A stretch of DNA of 64,000 nt from Lachnospiraceae bacterium (GTDB taxonomy: Bacteria > Bacillota > Clostridia > Lachnospirales > Lachnospiraceae). Numbering within the stretch: position 1 is the first letter of the stretch; the number at the start of each line of letters is the position of its first letter. Position numbers and translations under genes: made by a program. The DNA lies in the NCBI GenBank assembly GCA_017622875.1, contig JAGAQG010000051.1, forward strand, positions 52,142 through 116,141. The letters are read 5' to 3'. Shown one piece after another: positions 15,533 to 27,959 of the stretch. The notes below the pieces were generated by a model that was not told where the DNA came from, searched no databases, and saw nothing but the letters and a program-made list of their open reading frames with translations.

Positions 15533-17284
15533 TTAGTTTTTACATTTTGTACTGATTACTTTTAAGGAATACGAATCCATCGTAAACCACAATACCCCTT
15601 GAGCATTTAGTATCGGCTCTTTTGAAACCACATCAAAATAGTCCTTATCATGCTCTAATACCGGACACATCACTTCTCTTGTATCCTTTGGTCCTTTTCT
15701 TAGGAATACATATGTTTTTTCATCATTCAGCTGTCTGACAAAACCATATACATCTTTATCATTGTCCACAAAGATTGTTTGAAACCTTCCCTTTCGTACT
15801 TCAGGATATTCTTTTCGAATATTGATCCAGGTCTTGTACCAGTCTTTCAGCTCCTGATTCTGCTTTTCATCCCAAATCATGCACTTTCTGCAGTCCGGAT
15901 CATTCATACCTGTTAAACCGATTTCATCCCCATAATAAATCGCCGGTGCACCTACAAATAATATTTGAAATGCTGCTGCAAGTTTCAGTTTTCGTAAGTC
16001 TCCATCACACATCGTCAGGAATCTTTCTGTGTCATGACTGTCTAACAGATTGTACATTACCTGATTTGTTTCTTTCTTATATCCTGCAAGCATATGGTTG
16101 ATTCTGTAGTTGAATGTTTCCACATCGATGGCTTCCTTGGCAAAATAGTCTCTGGCCGCATCTCTGAACATATAATTCATCACTGCATCCAGCTGGTTTC
16201 CTGCAAGAAGCTTATCGCCATAGCCCCAGGTTTCACCCAGCAACAAGATCTCCGGATATTTTTCTTTCAGAATTAATCTGGCTTCTCTCCATACAGTTGC
16301 ATCCACTTCGTCCGCAACATCAAGTCTCCAGCCATCAATTCCATAGTTTGAAATCCAGTAATCCATGACATCAAGAATAAACGCTCTGACTTCTTTATTT
16401 GCAGAATTTAATTTCGGCATGTACTTATACGCTCCGACACATTCATAATCATGATGTGAAATGTTAATCTTTTCTGCATTAATATGAAACCAGTCAAAAT
16501 ACTTTGACGCTCTTCCATTTTTCAGAACATCCTGAAATGGTTTGAAATGAATTCCGGTATGATTAAATACTCCATCCAAAACTACTTTGATGTCTGCACC
16601 ATGACATGCATCTACAAACTGTTTGAACTTTTCATTGGTTCCAAACATTGGATCAATCTTGTAATAATCCGTTGTTGCATATTTGTGATTAAAATCAGCT
16701 TCAAATATAGGATTCAAATATAAGCATTCAATCCCTAAATCCTTTAAATATGGAATCTGTTTATGTATTCCTTCCAAATCTCCTCCCATATAATTTTCTC
16801 TGGTAGGCGTTGTTCCCCAATCCATGCAGTCATCTGCATTGTTCGAACTGTCTCCATCGCAAAATCTTTCCGGGAAAATTTGATAGTAAATAATTCCTTT
16901 TGCCCACTCCGGTACTTTTACAACATCATTTTCATTGGCGTACAAAAACTCAAAGTGACCATCCATTGGTTCTTTGTCATCAAATCCATTTACAGAGTAA
17001 TAACAAACATTCCCTTGATTATCCTCTAATAAGAAATAATATTTCTGATATCTGGCAACTTTAGAAAAGTTTAAAGTTGTTTCATAATAGTCAAACAACT
17101 CGTCACTTTGTACACACTCCATAATGCTTTGCTTTTTTGCATCCGGCGTGGTTCTGCTCCAATAAATCACAGAACATTGTTTGATATCCTTTTTCGCAGT
17201 TCTGATTCTTACAACCAGACTTTTTCTGGATACAGGATATATATAGGATTCTGTATTTATATGAAGCACAGCTTCTTTAATCAA
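15533..17284 (-). CDS. Intracellular neopullulanase / cyclomaltodextrinase (GH13)
   Basis: Alpha-glycosidase of 583 residues with no signal peptide, acting on imported maltodextrins. An N-terminal beta domain (about 1-120) resembles the CBM34 of GH13_20 enzymes. The barrel follows with IIYYQIFPERFCDGD, then VVLDGVFNHTG (region I), GWRLDVADEV (nucleophile Asp), LLGETWG (acid/base Glu) and LLDSHDTERF (third Asp). The start is TTG at 17284, overlapping the lacI stop by 8 bases, with AAGGAAGG just upstream, so translation is probably coupled. It ends one codon before the out-of-frame ATG at 15532. Maltogenic amylase or cyclodextrinase is the closest name. Confidence 0.93.
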   Translation of the reverse strand: MIKEAVLHINTESYIYPVSRKSLVVRIRTAKKDIKQCSVIYWSRTTPDAKKQSIMECVQSDELFDYYETTLNFSKVARYQKYYFLLEDNQGNVCYYSVNGFDDKEPMDGHFEFLYANENDVVKVPEWAKGIIYYQIFPERFCDGDSSNNADDCMDWGTTPTRENYMGGDLEGIHKQIPYLKDLGIECLYLNPIFEADFNHKYATTDYYKIDPMFGTNEKFKQFVDACHGADIKVVLDGVFNHTGIHFKPFQDVLKNGRASKYFDWFHINAEKINISHHDYECVGAYKYMPKLNSANKEVRAFILDVMDYWISNYGIDGWRLDVADEVDATVWREARLILKEKYPEILLLGETWGYGDKLLAGNQLDAVMNYMFRDAARDYFAKEAIDVETFNYRINHMLAGYKKETNQVMYNLLDSHDTERFLTMCDGDLRKLKLAAAFQILFVGAPAIYYGDEIGLTGMNDPDCRKCMIWDEKQNQELKDWYKTWINIRKEYPEVRKGRFQTIFVDNDKDVYGFVRQLNDEKTYVFLRKGPKDTREVMCPVLEHDKDYFDVVSKEPILNAQGVLWFTMDSYSLKVISTKCKN

Positions 17285-18311
17285 TCCTTCCTTTTTCTCC
17301 TTTCCGGGTCGATTCCCGCAAAATGATTTTTGTTGTTACCAACTTACCCTTAGGAACCTGTCCCTTATTTTGTATTTGATCAAATAACATAGTCGCTGCC
17401 ACTTCTCCCATCCTGTAAGTATCAATGTCTACCGCTGATAACGCTGGCTCTAAGTATTTCGCTAACGGATAGTTATCAAAGGTAATCACACCGATTTCTT
17501 CAGGTATCTTTTTCCCCCCTTTCTTCAATTCTTTTAATACTCTGTGCGCAACTATATTGTTTGTGCAAATCACACTATCTGCGTTTAATGTGCCCTCCAC
17601 AATTCGCTTGATTTCATCCCGAATGCGTACGACGTCATTTCCGCATTCAATAATATAGGTTTCATCCTGAGAAATATTTCTTTTCTTACAGCTTTCACCA
17701 AAACCTCTGCAGCGGTTCTTTTCAAATATTTTCTGCTTATTCTCCACAAATAGAACCGGCTTAGAATACCCACAATTAAGTAAATGTTCCACCGCCAGCT
17801 CACATCCGCCCCGGTTATCAATATCAACCCAAAACATCGGGTCTTCTTTTTGCTCTGGTTCTCCCATTACAACAAATGGTAATTTGTGCGCCTCCATAAG
17901 TTGAACCAGTTCATGATTCATACTTTGAACAGGCAGAATAATGCCATCTACCTTATGCTCCTGTACCAGGTTTTTCACACTGTTACCGTTGCTATGATTA
18001 TAATCGTTCAGAATTAATACGTTATATCCTCGCTCCTGAGCAATCATTTCAATTGCACTCACACTGTTGATAAAAAACGTATTTGAAAATGCATTTTTAT
18101 TTCCTGCATCCAATACCAAACCTATGGTAAACGTACTTCCATTTACCAGACCTCTTGCCTGACTATTTGGATGATAGTCCATTTCCTGCATTGCTTTTCT
18201 GATTTTCGCCTTTGTTTCTTCAGAAATACTTGCAGTTCCATTGATCACTCTTGATACAGTGGAAGGGCTTACCCCCACTTTTTTTGCAATATCTTTAATT
18301 GTCGCCGCCAT
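17277..18311 (-). CDS. LacI-family transcriptional repressor of the maltodextrin operon
   Basis: A 344-residue regulator. The N-terminal helix-turn-helix reads TIKDIAKKVGVSPSTVSRVING, followed by the hinge helix PNSQARGL. The rest is a periplasmic-binding-protein fold for a sugar effector. AAGGAG lies 5 bases before the ATG. It is the first gene of the operon it most likely controls (lacI, amylase, lipoprotein, two permeases). Two identical palindromes, TGCAAACGTTTGCA, lie in its own leader and match the CG-centred operator type of MalR/CcpA-like LacI members, so autoregulation is expected. The effector is probably maltose or a maltodextrin (inference). Confidence 0.93.
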   Translation of the reverse strand: MAATIKDIAKKVGVSPSTVSRVINGTASISEETKAKIRKAMQEMDYHPNSQARGLVNGSTFTIGLVLDAGNKNAFSNTFFINSVSAIEMIAQERGYNVLILNDYNHSNGNSVKNLVQEHKVDGIILPVQSMNHELVQLMEAHKLPFVVMGEPEQKEDPMFWVDIDNRGGCELAVEHLLNCGYSKPVLFVENKQKIFEKNRCRGFGESCKKRNISQDETYIIECGNDVVRIRDEIKRIVEGTLNADSVICTNNIVAHRVLKELKKGGKKIPEEIGVITFDNYPLAKYLEPALSAVDIDTYRMGEVAATMLFDQIQNKGQVPKGKLVTTKIILRESTRKGEKGRID

Positions 18312-18324
18312 GTTGTCTCCTTAA

Positions 18325-18338
18325 TGCAAACGTTTGCA
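18325..18338. promoter_or_regulatory. LacI operator O2 (palindrome)
   Basis: Perfect 14-base palindrome TGCAAACGTTTGCA, 13 bases upstream of the lacI start codon. It is identical to the copy at 18359-18372. Confidence 0.85.
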
Positions 18339-18358
18339 CACCTCTTCAAAAAAATAAA

Positions 18359-18372
18359 TGCAAACGTTTGCA
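18359..18372. promoter_or_regulatory. LacI operator O1 (palindrome)
   Basis: Second perfect TGCAAACGTTTGCA, 34 bases from O2 (about three helical turns, so the same DNA face). It starts 14 bases after the -10 box and would block transcription initiation. Confidence 0.85.
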
Positions 18373-18386
18373 CTCTTTTTATTTGG

Positions 18387-18415
18387 ATTGTACACCTAAT
18401 TATTTTTGATGTCAA
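18387..18415 (-). promoter_or_regulatory. Sigma-A promoter of the maltodextrin operon
   Basis: Minus strand: TTGACA (18410-18415), 17-base spacer, TACAAT (18387-18392). The two operators lie directly downstream. Confidence 0.85.
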
Positions 18416-18464
18416 TGCGATTATTTTTAAATTATAGAAGTTTGCATTAAATTTGCATAAAAAG

Positions 18465-18491
18465 CCCCACGCTAATCTACTTAACGTGGGG
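18465..18491 (-). terminator. Terminator of the ATP synthase operon
   Basis: Arms CCCCACG/CGTGGGG are followed on the minus strand by CTTTTTATG. It lies 10 bases past the atpC stop. Confidence 0.88.
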
Positions 18492-18500
18492 ACAAACAGT

Positions 18501-18917
18501 TTACCTTATATGCAGTTTTACTTTCTGACGTGTCAACGCACGATGCAGCGCCATCTCCGCTCTCTGTACATTGATATTAGGATCCTTCATCGCCAGTCGG
18601 CGCTCTGCTCTCAGCTGTGCCTCTTTCGCTCGATTTTCATCGATTTCTTCCGGCCACTCTACGATTTCCGCTAAGATTGTAATCTCCTCCTGCAGAATCT
18701 GAATGAACCCGGAATGGAGTGCAGCTTCTTTCTTAGAATCTTCCGACTCTGTAATTGTCATAACACCCGGAGCAATGATATAAGTCATTGGAACGTGGTT
18801 CTTATAAATACCCACCTCTCCATCAATCGTATTAAGCTCCAGCATGATCGCTTCTCCCTCGTAGAAAATTCTGTCCGGAGAAATGACTCTCAATTTAAAT
18901 GCGTTTGTCTCTGCCAT
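18501..18917 (-). CDS. atpC: ATP synthase epsilon subunit
   Basis: Central-stalk subunit of F1, 138 residues. The N-terminal beta sandwich starts FKLRVISPDRIFYEGEA and continues TIDGEVGIYKNHVP. The C-terminal two-helix domain (about 90-135) carries the basic AQLRAERRLA motif. The ATG at 18917 has GAGGTG 6 bases upstream; a GTG three codons earlier is less likely. It is the last gene of the ATP synthase operon, before the terminator at 18465-18491. Confidence 0.97.
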   Translation of the reverse strand: MAETNAFKLRVISPDRIFYEGEAIMLELNTIDGEVGIYKNHVPMTYIIAPGVMTITESEDSKKEAALHSGFIQILQEEITILAEIVEWPEEIDENRAKEAQLRAERRLAMKDPNINVQRAEMALHRALTRQKVKLHIR

Positions 18918-18929
18918 ACTGCTCACCTC

Positions 18930-21213
<2,284 letters not shown>

Positions 21214-21247
21214 AATTGATAGTCACCTTTCTTTCTATGCAAATCGC

Positions 21248-22756
<1,509 letters not shown>

Positions 22757-22788
22757 TTACACCTTCTTTCTTAAGCCTGCACCTAAGG

Positions 22789-23337
22789 TTAGCCTACCTG
22801 CAGTGCGGATAGCTGCTTTGATAATTCTCTCAGCTTATTTTTAATACTTGTATCTACGACGCGGTCACCGATGCGGATTACCATGCCGCCAAGTAAGGAT
22901 TCATCAACTGTATAATTCATCTCAAATGTTTCAAAGTCAGCAGTTTCAAGAAGACGTTTTTCTACCTTTTCTTTCTGAACGTCGCTTAAAGCTGTGGCTG
23001 TGTAAACAAACGCAACACCGATCTTTTTGTATTCCTTCATGCGTCCGATGAAATATTCCAGTGTTTTTTCAACTTCTGAAAAACGATCTTTCTGAACAAG
23101 GACTAACAAAAATCCTGCAAATTCTTTTGAAAAATGTTTATCAAAAATATTTTTTCCTGTTTTAATTTTATCTTCTTTTACGATTTTCGGATGCTTCATG
23201 AACTTTACAAGTTCATCATCTTTTTTGATGACTTCCAAAAATGTCTTTGCTTCTTCAAAAAGTAAATCTTCTTTCTTTTCTTCCAAGCTAAGTTCAAACA
23301 AAGCATCTCCATATGTTTTGGATACTAGCTTCGCCAT
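22789..23337 (-). CDS. atpH: ATP synthase delta subunit
   Basis: Stator subunit linking F1 to subunit b, 182 residues. The N-terminus MAKLVSKTYGDALFELS and the C-terminal VDESLLGGMVIRIGDRVVD are the two family hallmarks. It overlaps the end of atpF by 13 bases, consistent with coupled translation. Confidence 0.96.
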   Translation of the reverse strand: MAKLVSKTYGDALFELSLEEKKEDLLFEEAKTFLEVIKKDDELVKFMKHPKIVKEDKIKTGKNIFDKHFSKEFAGFLLVLVQKDRFSEVEKTLEYFIGRMKEYKKIGVAFVYTATALSDVQKEKVEKRLLETADFETFEMNYTVDESLLGGMVIRIGDRVVDTSIKNKLRELSKQLSALQVG

Positions 23338-23840
23338 GTGTCATCACCCATTTCTTTTAAAGTATCCTCGATCAGCTGATTCGAAAGTTTTTCATCAATA
23401 GAAGCAGCTACTACCTTGCCTGCCATCATCGTTGCAATTGCTACAACTTCCTGTTTCAGATCATCCATTGCTTTTTTCTTTTCAAGCTCAATCTGTACAT
23501 TCGCATTTGCGATAATGCCGGCAGCCTCTTCCTTTGCCTGATCCAGAATGGCTCTTTCATTTTTCAGAGCACGTTTTCTGGCCTGACTTAAGATTTCTTC
23601 TGCCTCAGTTTCTGCATTTTTTAACTTCGCTTCGTATTCTGCTTTTAACGCAAGGGCATCTTCTTTTTCTTTGTTTGCAGTATCCTTTGTTTCCTGCACC
23701 ATCTGCTGACGTTTTTTCAACATATCGCGGACAGGATTGAACAGGATGTAAGACAAAGCCATAAAGAGACAAAATACTGCCAAAGCTGTTAAGCAAAGCT
23801 CAAAAATCAGCTGGGCGTCAAGTCCAAATAATCTCTCCAA
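23325..23840 (-). CDS. atpF: ATP synthase b subunit
   Basis: Peripheral-stalk subunit of 171 residues. One N-terminal membrane helix (about 8-30) is followed by FNPVRDMLKKRQQ and a long charged coiled coil to the end. The start is TTG at 23840, with AGGAGG 7 bases upstream; no ATG lies near it. The longer reading to 23858 would place the ribosome site inside the gene. It overlaps atpH by 13 bases. Confidence 0.95.
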   Translation of the reverse strand: MERLFGLDAQLIFELCLTALAVFCLFMALSYILFNPVRDMLKKRQQMVQETKDTANKEKEDALALKAEYEAKLKNAETEAEEILSQARKRALKNERAILDQAKEEAAGIIANANVQIELEKKKAMDDLKQEVVAIATMMAGKVVAASIDEKLSNQLIEDTLKEMGDDTWRS

Positions 23841-23889
23841 GGTCTCGCCTCCTCTCAATTCGTTGTCTCAAAATTAGTTCGGATCAATC

Positions 23890-24174
<285 letters not shown>

Positions 24175-24179
24175 TTAAA

Positions 24180-24914
24180 TTACATCTTATCTTTTACATA
24201 AGTCATTGTTAACATACAGAATACGTATGTCTGGATACATCCGGAGAACACGTCGAAATACGCGTGCAATACTGCCGGAACCACACCAAATTTTAACAAT
24301 ACAGGCACTAAACCGTAGAATAATGCCATGATAACAGTTCCTGAAAGAACGTTACCAAAGAGACGAAGTCCCAATGAGAACGGTGTCGCTACTTCACCGA
24401 TCAGGTTGATCGGGAAAAGGAACGGCAACGGTTCAAAAAGGCCTGTAAAAGCTCCAACCTTATTACATTTCACATTCTGATATTGAATAATACAAAATGT
24501 CATAAGACCTAATGGAAGCGTTACACCAAAGTCCGCTGTTGGTGGTCTAAGACCAAAGAGACCAGAAATATTGCTGATTAAAATGAAGACAAAAATGCTT
24601 CCAATGTAATTTACAAAACCGGCTGCATCTGCGCCCATAACACCGGAAACCATATTTTCCAACATTTCAATGGCAATCTCGATACCACTCTGTAAAAGTC
24701 CCGGCGTCTCATCCGGACTTTTCAGTTTTGCTCTGACAAACAGTGCAAAAACGATGATCAATGTCATAACGATCAAGAGACTGACATGGGTTGTTGTGAT
24801 CCACAATTTCTGTCCGAACAGTTCAAACTCAATCAGACCATGAATCATAAAATCCACACTCTGTCCAGTCGCCAGAATCATCTTCGGCATCGCCATTGGC
24901 ATCCATGATTCCAT
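24180..24914 (-). CDS. atpB: ATP synthase a subunit
   Basis: Stationary ion-channel subunit, 244 residues, five to six membrane helices. The conserved Arg helix is seen as ATPFSLGLRLFGNVLSG, and the last helix region reads LHAYFDVFSGCIQTYVF. AGGAGGG lies 8 bases before the ATG. Its first 86 bases overlap the end of the upstream atpI-like gene in another frame. Confidence 0.96.
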   Translation of the reverse strand: MESWMPMAMPKMILATGQSVDFMIHGLIEFELFGQKLWITTTHVSLLIVMTLIIVFALFVRAKLKSPDETPGLLQSGIEIAIEMLENMVSGVMGADAAGFVNYIGSIFVFILISNISGLFGLRPPTADFGVTLPLGLMTFCIIQYQNVKCNKVGAFTGLFEPLPFLFPINLIGEVATPFSLGLRLFGNVLSGTVIMALFYGLVPVLLKFGVVPAVLHAYFDVFSGCIQTYVFCMLTMTYVKDKM

Positions 24915-25341
24915 CTACACACCCTCCTTCTTCTTCAATTTTTAAAATATACTTATTATTGAATCTGTGAAGATGCGGCTGTAAATATGCAGCTGCCTTC
25001 AAAGACATAATCCCGAAAAAGCAAGAGATTACATTTCCGATTCTAAAATAAGCGATTAGCCCTATGCATATGGCTACTGACACATATCGCAGCATGTAGC
25101 TTTTCCATATAGAGCGTTTGGCTTGTTCCTCATCCCAGTCAAGGGCACTGTTCAGAGAAAACGCCATGTGGGTTGCCATAGCTAAAGCTATGAGTATGCC
25201 TAGGAGCATTCCAATGGAATGCGCAAGTTTGTCCTTTACAATAATGAGTCCAATCAATTCCATTAAGACCCCGGAAAGAACAATCCCCGTGAGAAGTTCC
25301 AGTAAAGTTCTTTTCCAGCTATTCATTTTTCTTTTTTTCAT
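24829..25341 (-). CDS. atpI: ATP synthase subunit I-like membrane protein
   Basis: Four-helix membrane protein of up to 170 residues with an acidic C-terminal tail (ANGDAEDDSGDWTECG). The position between atpZ and atpB, and the helix pattern (LLELLTGIVLSGVLMELIGLI; LRYVSVAICIGLIAYF), match the AtpI/UncI group that helps assemble the c-ring. Sequence similarity is loose. The start is doubtful: ATG 25341 abuts AAGGAGG, ATG 25326 lies 15 bases from it. It overlaps atpZ by 23 bases and atpB by 86 bases. Confidence 0.75.
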   Translation of the reverse strand: MKKRKMNSWKRTLLELLTGIVLSGVLMELIGLIIVKDKLAHSIGMLLGILIALAMATHMAFSLNSALDWDEEQAKRSIWKSYMLRYVSVAICIGLIAYFRIGNVISCFFGIMSLKAAAYLQPHLHRFNNKYILKIEEEGGCVDGIMDANGDAEDDSGDWTECGFYDSWSD

Positions 25342-25549
25342 CCTCCTTATAGATTGCGGAAATCAAAACGTATACATTCCGCATTCCCGCAAGGGCACCA
25401 AGGATAAAAAGTGGAATAAAGAGTGGCCATCCAAACTTATTTTCCAGAAACAATCCCAACATACAGCATAAAAAAATAGGAACAAGCATGCTGATACCTA
25501 CTTGCGAAATCATAGCAAATGATTTGTGAACGCTTTTTTTGTATCTCAT
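25319..25549 (-). CDS. atpZ: AtpZ/AtpI family small membrane protein
   Basis: A 76-residue protein with two membrane helices (QVGISMLVPIFLCCMLGLFL; FIPLFILGALAGMRNVYVLI). It belongs to the F0F1-ATPase gene-1 family (PF09527), often first in clostridial atp operons. It is thought to help assembly or cation handling. It is the first gene of the operon. No strong -35/-10 pair is evident in 25550-25681. Confidence 0.85.
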   Translation of the reverse strand: MRYKKSVHKSFAMISQVGISMLVPIFLCCMLGLFLENKFGWPLFIPLFILGALAGMRNVYVLISAIYKEDEKKKNE

Positions 25550-25638
25550 TACCTATCCCTCTCTCATACGCATTTGTGTTTAGTTTAATATATTTGCTAA
25601 AAAAAGTCTATAAGAAATAATTAGCAACAGTTCTCTTT

Positions 25639-25658
25639 TTCGATATGATTTTATCGAA
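25639..25658. repeat. Inverted repeat upstream of the atp operon
   Basis: Arms TTCGATA and TATCGAA around 6 bases. It lies 90 bases upstream of the first atp gene and 24 bases past the amidohydrolase stop. There is no T-run on the minus side, so it may be an operator instead of a terminator. Confidence 0.4.
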
Positions 25659-25681
25659 TTTGCCGAATCTTATTTTTTATA

Positions 25682-26554
25682 TTATTCTGCCATATGACTG
25701 ATATACGGCAAGTTTTCTTTCACTTCAAATCCATAAAATTTTGCTGCATTCAGTCCAAGGAATTTTTCCTTTTCTTCCGCTGTCATCTTATCTGATTTGA
25801 TGATAAAATCCTGTGACATACGATAAGTAATTGCCGTCATAGTACGTGGATAATCACTGCCCCACATCAGCTTGTCGATACCGCAAATATCTCTCGCTTC
25901 TAAAATTGCATCTACCGCAGAAGGATAAGGGTAAAACTCAGAATTAAACAGCCATGTAATGCCGCCGCTTTCCACATAGACATTTGGATTGCATGCAAGT
26001 TCAATCTGCTTCTGCCAGCCATCTACTGTCACCATTCCAAAATGTCCGATTGCAATTCGAAGATCCGGGCACTCCTTAATCAGCTGTTTCATGGCAGGTA
26101 CCTGAGCATCTCCATCCGCAAGATCGATTGCTATGAACATTCCTTTTTCTTCCGCTTTATGAAACAGCGGACTTAACTCTTCCAATTTTACTTTTGTCAG
26201 TCTGCCGCCACAAATCTTAATTCCATCAAATCCTTCCAGTCTGTAATTATCATGTTCTTCATACAAACTGCAGACTTTGATTCTCTCTGGATATTTTTCC
26301 TTACATTTCAATAAATATTCATCCTGATTGCCATCAATGTATTCCTGTACAACCACCGCCGCATTCACCTGTGCAAAATCCATATTTGCGATCAGTCTTT
26401 CCACAGAATTTACACCGTCTGTCATATAAGGCGGCATCATCTGTTTTACCACACCACCAAAGTCACTGCGCCCGCCGCCGATATCATAGACCGGCTTACC
26501 GTTTACCATACCATGCTGCTTATCCCAAAGATGTAAGTGGGCATCTATAATCAT
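25682..26554 (-). CDS. Amidohydrolase_2 family hydrolase (lactonase-like)
   Basis: TIM-barrel metal-dependent hydrolase of 290 residues. The first strand carries MIIDAHLHLWD with the HxH metal ligands, and the last metal-site strand is LMWGSDYPRTM. AGGAGG lies 7 bases before this ATG, so the longer frame to 26590 is rejected. The family (COG3618/COG2159) includes sugar lactonases (fuconolactonase, rhamnonolactonase) and decarboxylases. Two upstream sugar-type dehydrogenases suggest it opens the lactone they form (inference). It is separated from them by the structured RNA segment. Confidence 0.85.
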   Translation of the reverse strand: MIIDAHLHLWDKQHGMVNGKPVYDIGGGRSDFGGVVKQMMPPYMTDGVNSVERLIANMDFAQVNAAVVVQEYIDGNQDEYLLKCKEKYPERIKVCSLYEEHDNYRLEGFDGIKICGGRLTKVKLEELSPLFHKAEEKGMFIAIDLADGDAQVPAMKQLIKECPDLRIAIGHFGMVTVDGWQKQIELACNPNVYVESGGITWLFNSEFYPYPSAVDAILEARDICGIDKLMWGSDYPRTMTAITYRMSQDFIIKSDKMTAEEKEKFLGLNAAKFYGFEVKENLPYISHMAE

Positions 26555-26599
26555 ACCATTTCCTCCTGTTTGAATTTTATATATATTCAAATATCACGC

Positions 26600-26905
26600 T
26601 GTCAGCCATTTAGCTATTTATCAGTTCCAACAGCCCAAATGGCATACTCACAGATGCACACCAGACCGCCGAGAACTCAGTGAAATTTGAGAAAGTGTTT
26701 GCTGTAATTCGAGATAGAATTGTGTCGAAAACCAGCCACCCGGACATGTCTGTTCTCCTCGAAGCCATTGGCCAAAGGCGTCCGAAAATCCACCTTAGAA
26801 CTACTCCGCGAAGCACCCACTGGTGCAAGTGGTTAGTAGTTCTTACGGTTAGTTGAGGACAACAACGCCTGGCTAAGAGGGGAATACACATGCCCGGGTG
26901 GCGTG
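26600..26905 (-). ncRNA. Candidate structured non-coding RNA
   Basis: A gene-free stretch of about 370 bases between the dehydrogenase and the amidohydrolase, with higher GC than its surroundings. The minus strand folds strongly. Outer 15-bp stem: GCCACCCGGGCATGT (26888-26902) pairs ACATGTCCGGGTGGC (26735-26749). Inside are AGAACTACT/AGTAGTTCT, AGGCGT/ACGCCT and GTTG-TCCT-CAAC. Further 3', GCCATTT/AAATGGC closes another arm. The outer stem has one G-U pair, and the AGGCGT stem can be extended by another. Both would be A-C mismatches on the plus strand, so the minus strand is the RNA. The size and multi-stem form recall large Firmicutes ncRNAs such as the raiA motif. I could not confirm the class. 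Confidence 0.65.
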
Positions 26906-26921
26906 GCTTTAGATATAAAAC

Positions 26922-27944
26922 TTACTTCGAAATCTCAACAAGCACTTTCTTAAGGCTTCCATCATTGTTTACAAGTGCCTTAAACGCTTCATCCGCTTCT
27001 TCCATTGGATATACCGCACTTACCATCTTCATAACATCTACTTTTCCGGCTGCTACCTGCTGAATTAATGCCTTAAAATCTTTTGTATAAGCATTACGGC
27101 TTCCATGTACATTTAATTCTTTCTTAAGAAGAATTGAATGAAGGAATGTAGTATCTTTCTTACCATTTCCGATTAAGATAATATTTCCTGCAAATGCAGC
27201 TGCGTCAATACAGTTTAAGAATGTCTGGGAAAGTCCGCAAGCTTCCACACAAACATCAAAGCCTTTGCCGCCAGTGATTTCTTCTACTGCATCCATTAAA
27301 TTCTTTTCAGAAACGTTGATTACACCATCTGCACCATACTCTAATGCTGCATCTAAGCGTCCCTGCATCATATCAGATACATATACCTGGGCACCGCGAA
27401 GTTTTGCGCTGATAAGTGCAAATAGACCGATTGGACCTGCGCCTACAACTAAAACTTTATCAGTCGGTTCAACCTTTGCTCTTGATAATGCATGCCAGCT
27501 GATTGAGAATGGTTCAATGAGAGCCAGTGTTTTTGCATCCAGTCCCATACCCGGAATGATTCGTTCGATCGGCATTGCAACATATTCACAAAAACTGCCA
27601 TCTCTCTGAACACCCATGGTCTGATTGTCAGTACAGCAGTTTACAAATCCTCTTTCGCAGGAATAGCAGTGACCACAGTTGAAATATGGATTTGCTGTTA
27701 CAATATCACCTGGTTTTAATCCAAGTTTGTTTTCCGGTACAGTTACGATTTCTGCTGAAAATTCATGTCCAGGAATTCTTGGGTAAGTTGTAAATGGCTG
27801 GTTTCCTGTATAACTTGCTACGTCAGCACCGCAGATACCACAGTATTTGATTCGAAGTAAGGCTTCCCCTTCTTTTACTTCCGGCATTGGGATATCCGTA
27901 ACTTTAATTTCTCCCGGCTGATTAATTAAGACTGTTTTCATCAT
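26922..27944 (-). CDS. Zinc-dependent alcohol/polyol dehydrogenase (MDR family)
   Basis: Medium-chain dehydrogenase of about 340 residues, sorbitol/threonine dehydrogenase type. Catalytic zinc ligands are in CGICGADV and the GHE motif (IPGHEFSAE). The structural zinc lobe is CGHCYSCERGFVNCC. The Rossmann motif is VLVVGAGPIGLFA. The start is taken at the first ATG (27944) 11 bases after AGGGAG; a GTG four codons earlier abuts that site. It lies 15 bases after the second dehydrogenase (27960) and probably shares its transcript. Substrate: a sugar, polyol or sugar acid. Confidence 0.88.
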   Translation of the reverse strand: MMKTVLINQPGEIKVTDIPMPEVKEGEALLRIKYCGICGADVASYTGNQPFTTYPRIPGHEFSAEIVTVPENKLGLKPGDIVTANPYFNCGHCYSCERGFVNCCTDNQTMGVQRDGSFCEYVAMPIERIIPGMGLDAKTLALIEPFSISWHALSRAKVEPTDKVLVVGAGPIGLFALISAKLRGAQVYVSDMMQGRLDAALEYGADGVINVSEKNLMDAVEEITGGKGFDVCVEACGLSQTFLNCIDAAAFAGNIILIGNGKKDTTFLHSILLKKELNVHGSRNAYTKDFKALIQQVAAGKVDVMKMVSAVYPMEEADEAFKALVNNDGSLKKVLVEISK

Positions 27945-27959
27945 TTCAAATTTCACTCC

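Noticed and set aside
24829-25341. A frameshift in the atpI-like gene explaining the overlap with atpB
   Set aside because: Both reading frames have sensible composition, and atpB has a strong ribosome site inside the upstream gene, so a genuine overlap is simpler.
26610-26891. Minus-strand open frame of 93 codons between the amidohydrolase and the dehydrogenase
   Set aside because: It lies wholly in the region that folds as RNA, has no ribosome site and an unusual Trp/Arg/Cys-rich composition. It is better explained as a chance frame in a structured RNA.
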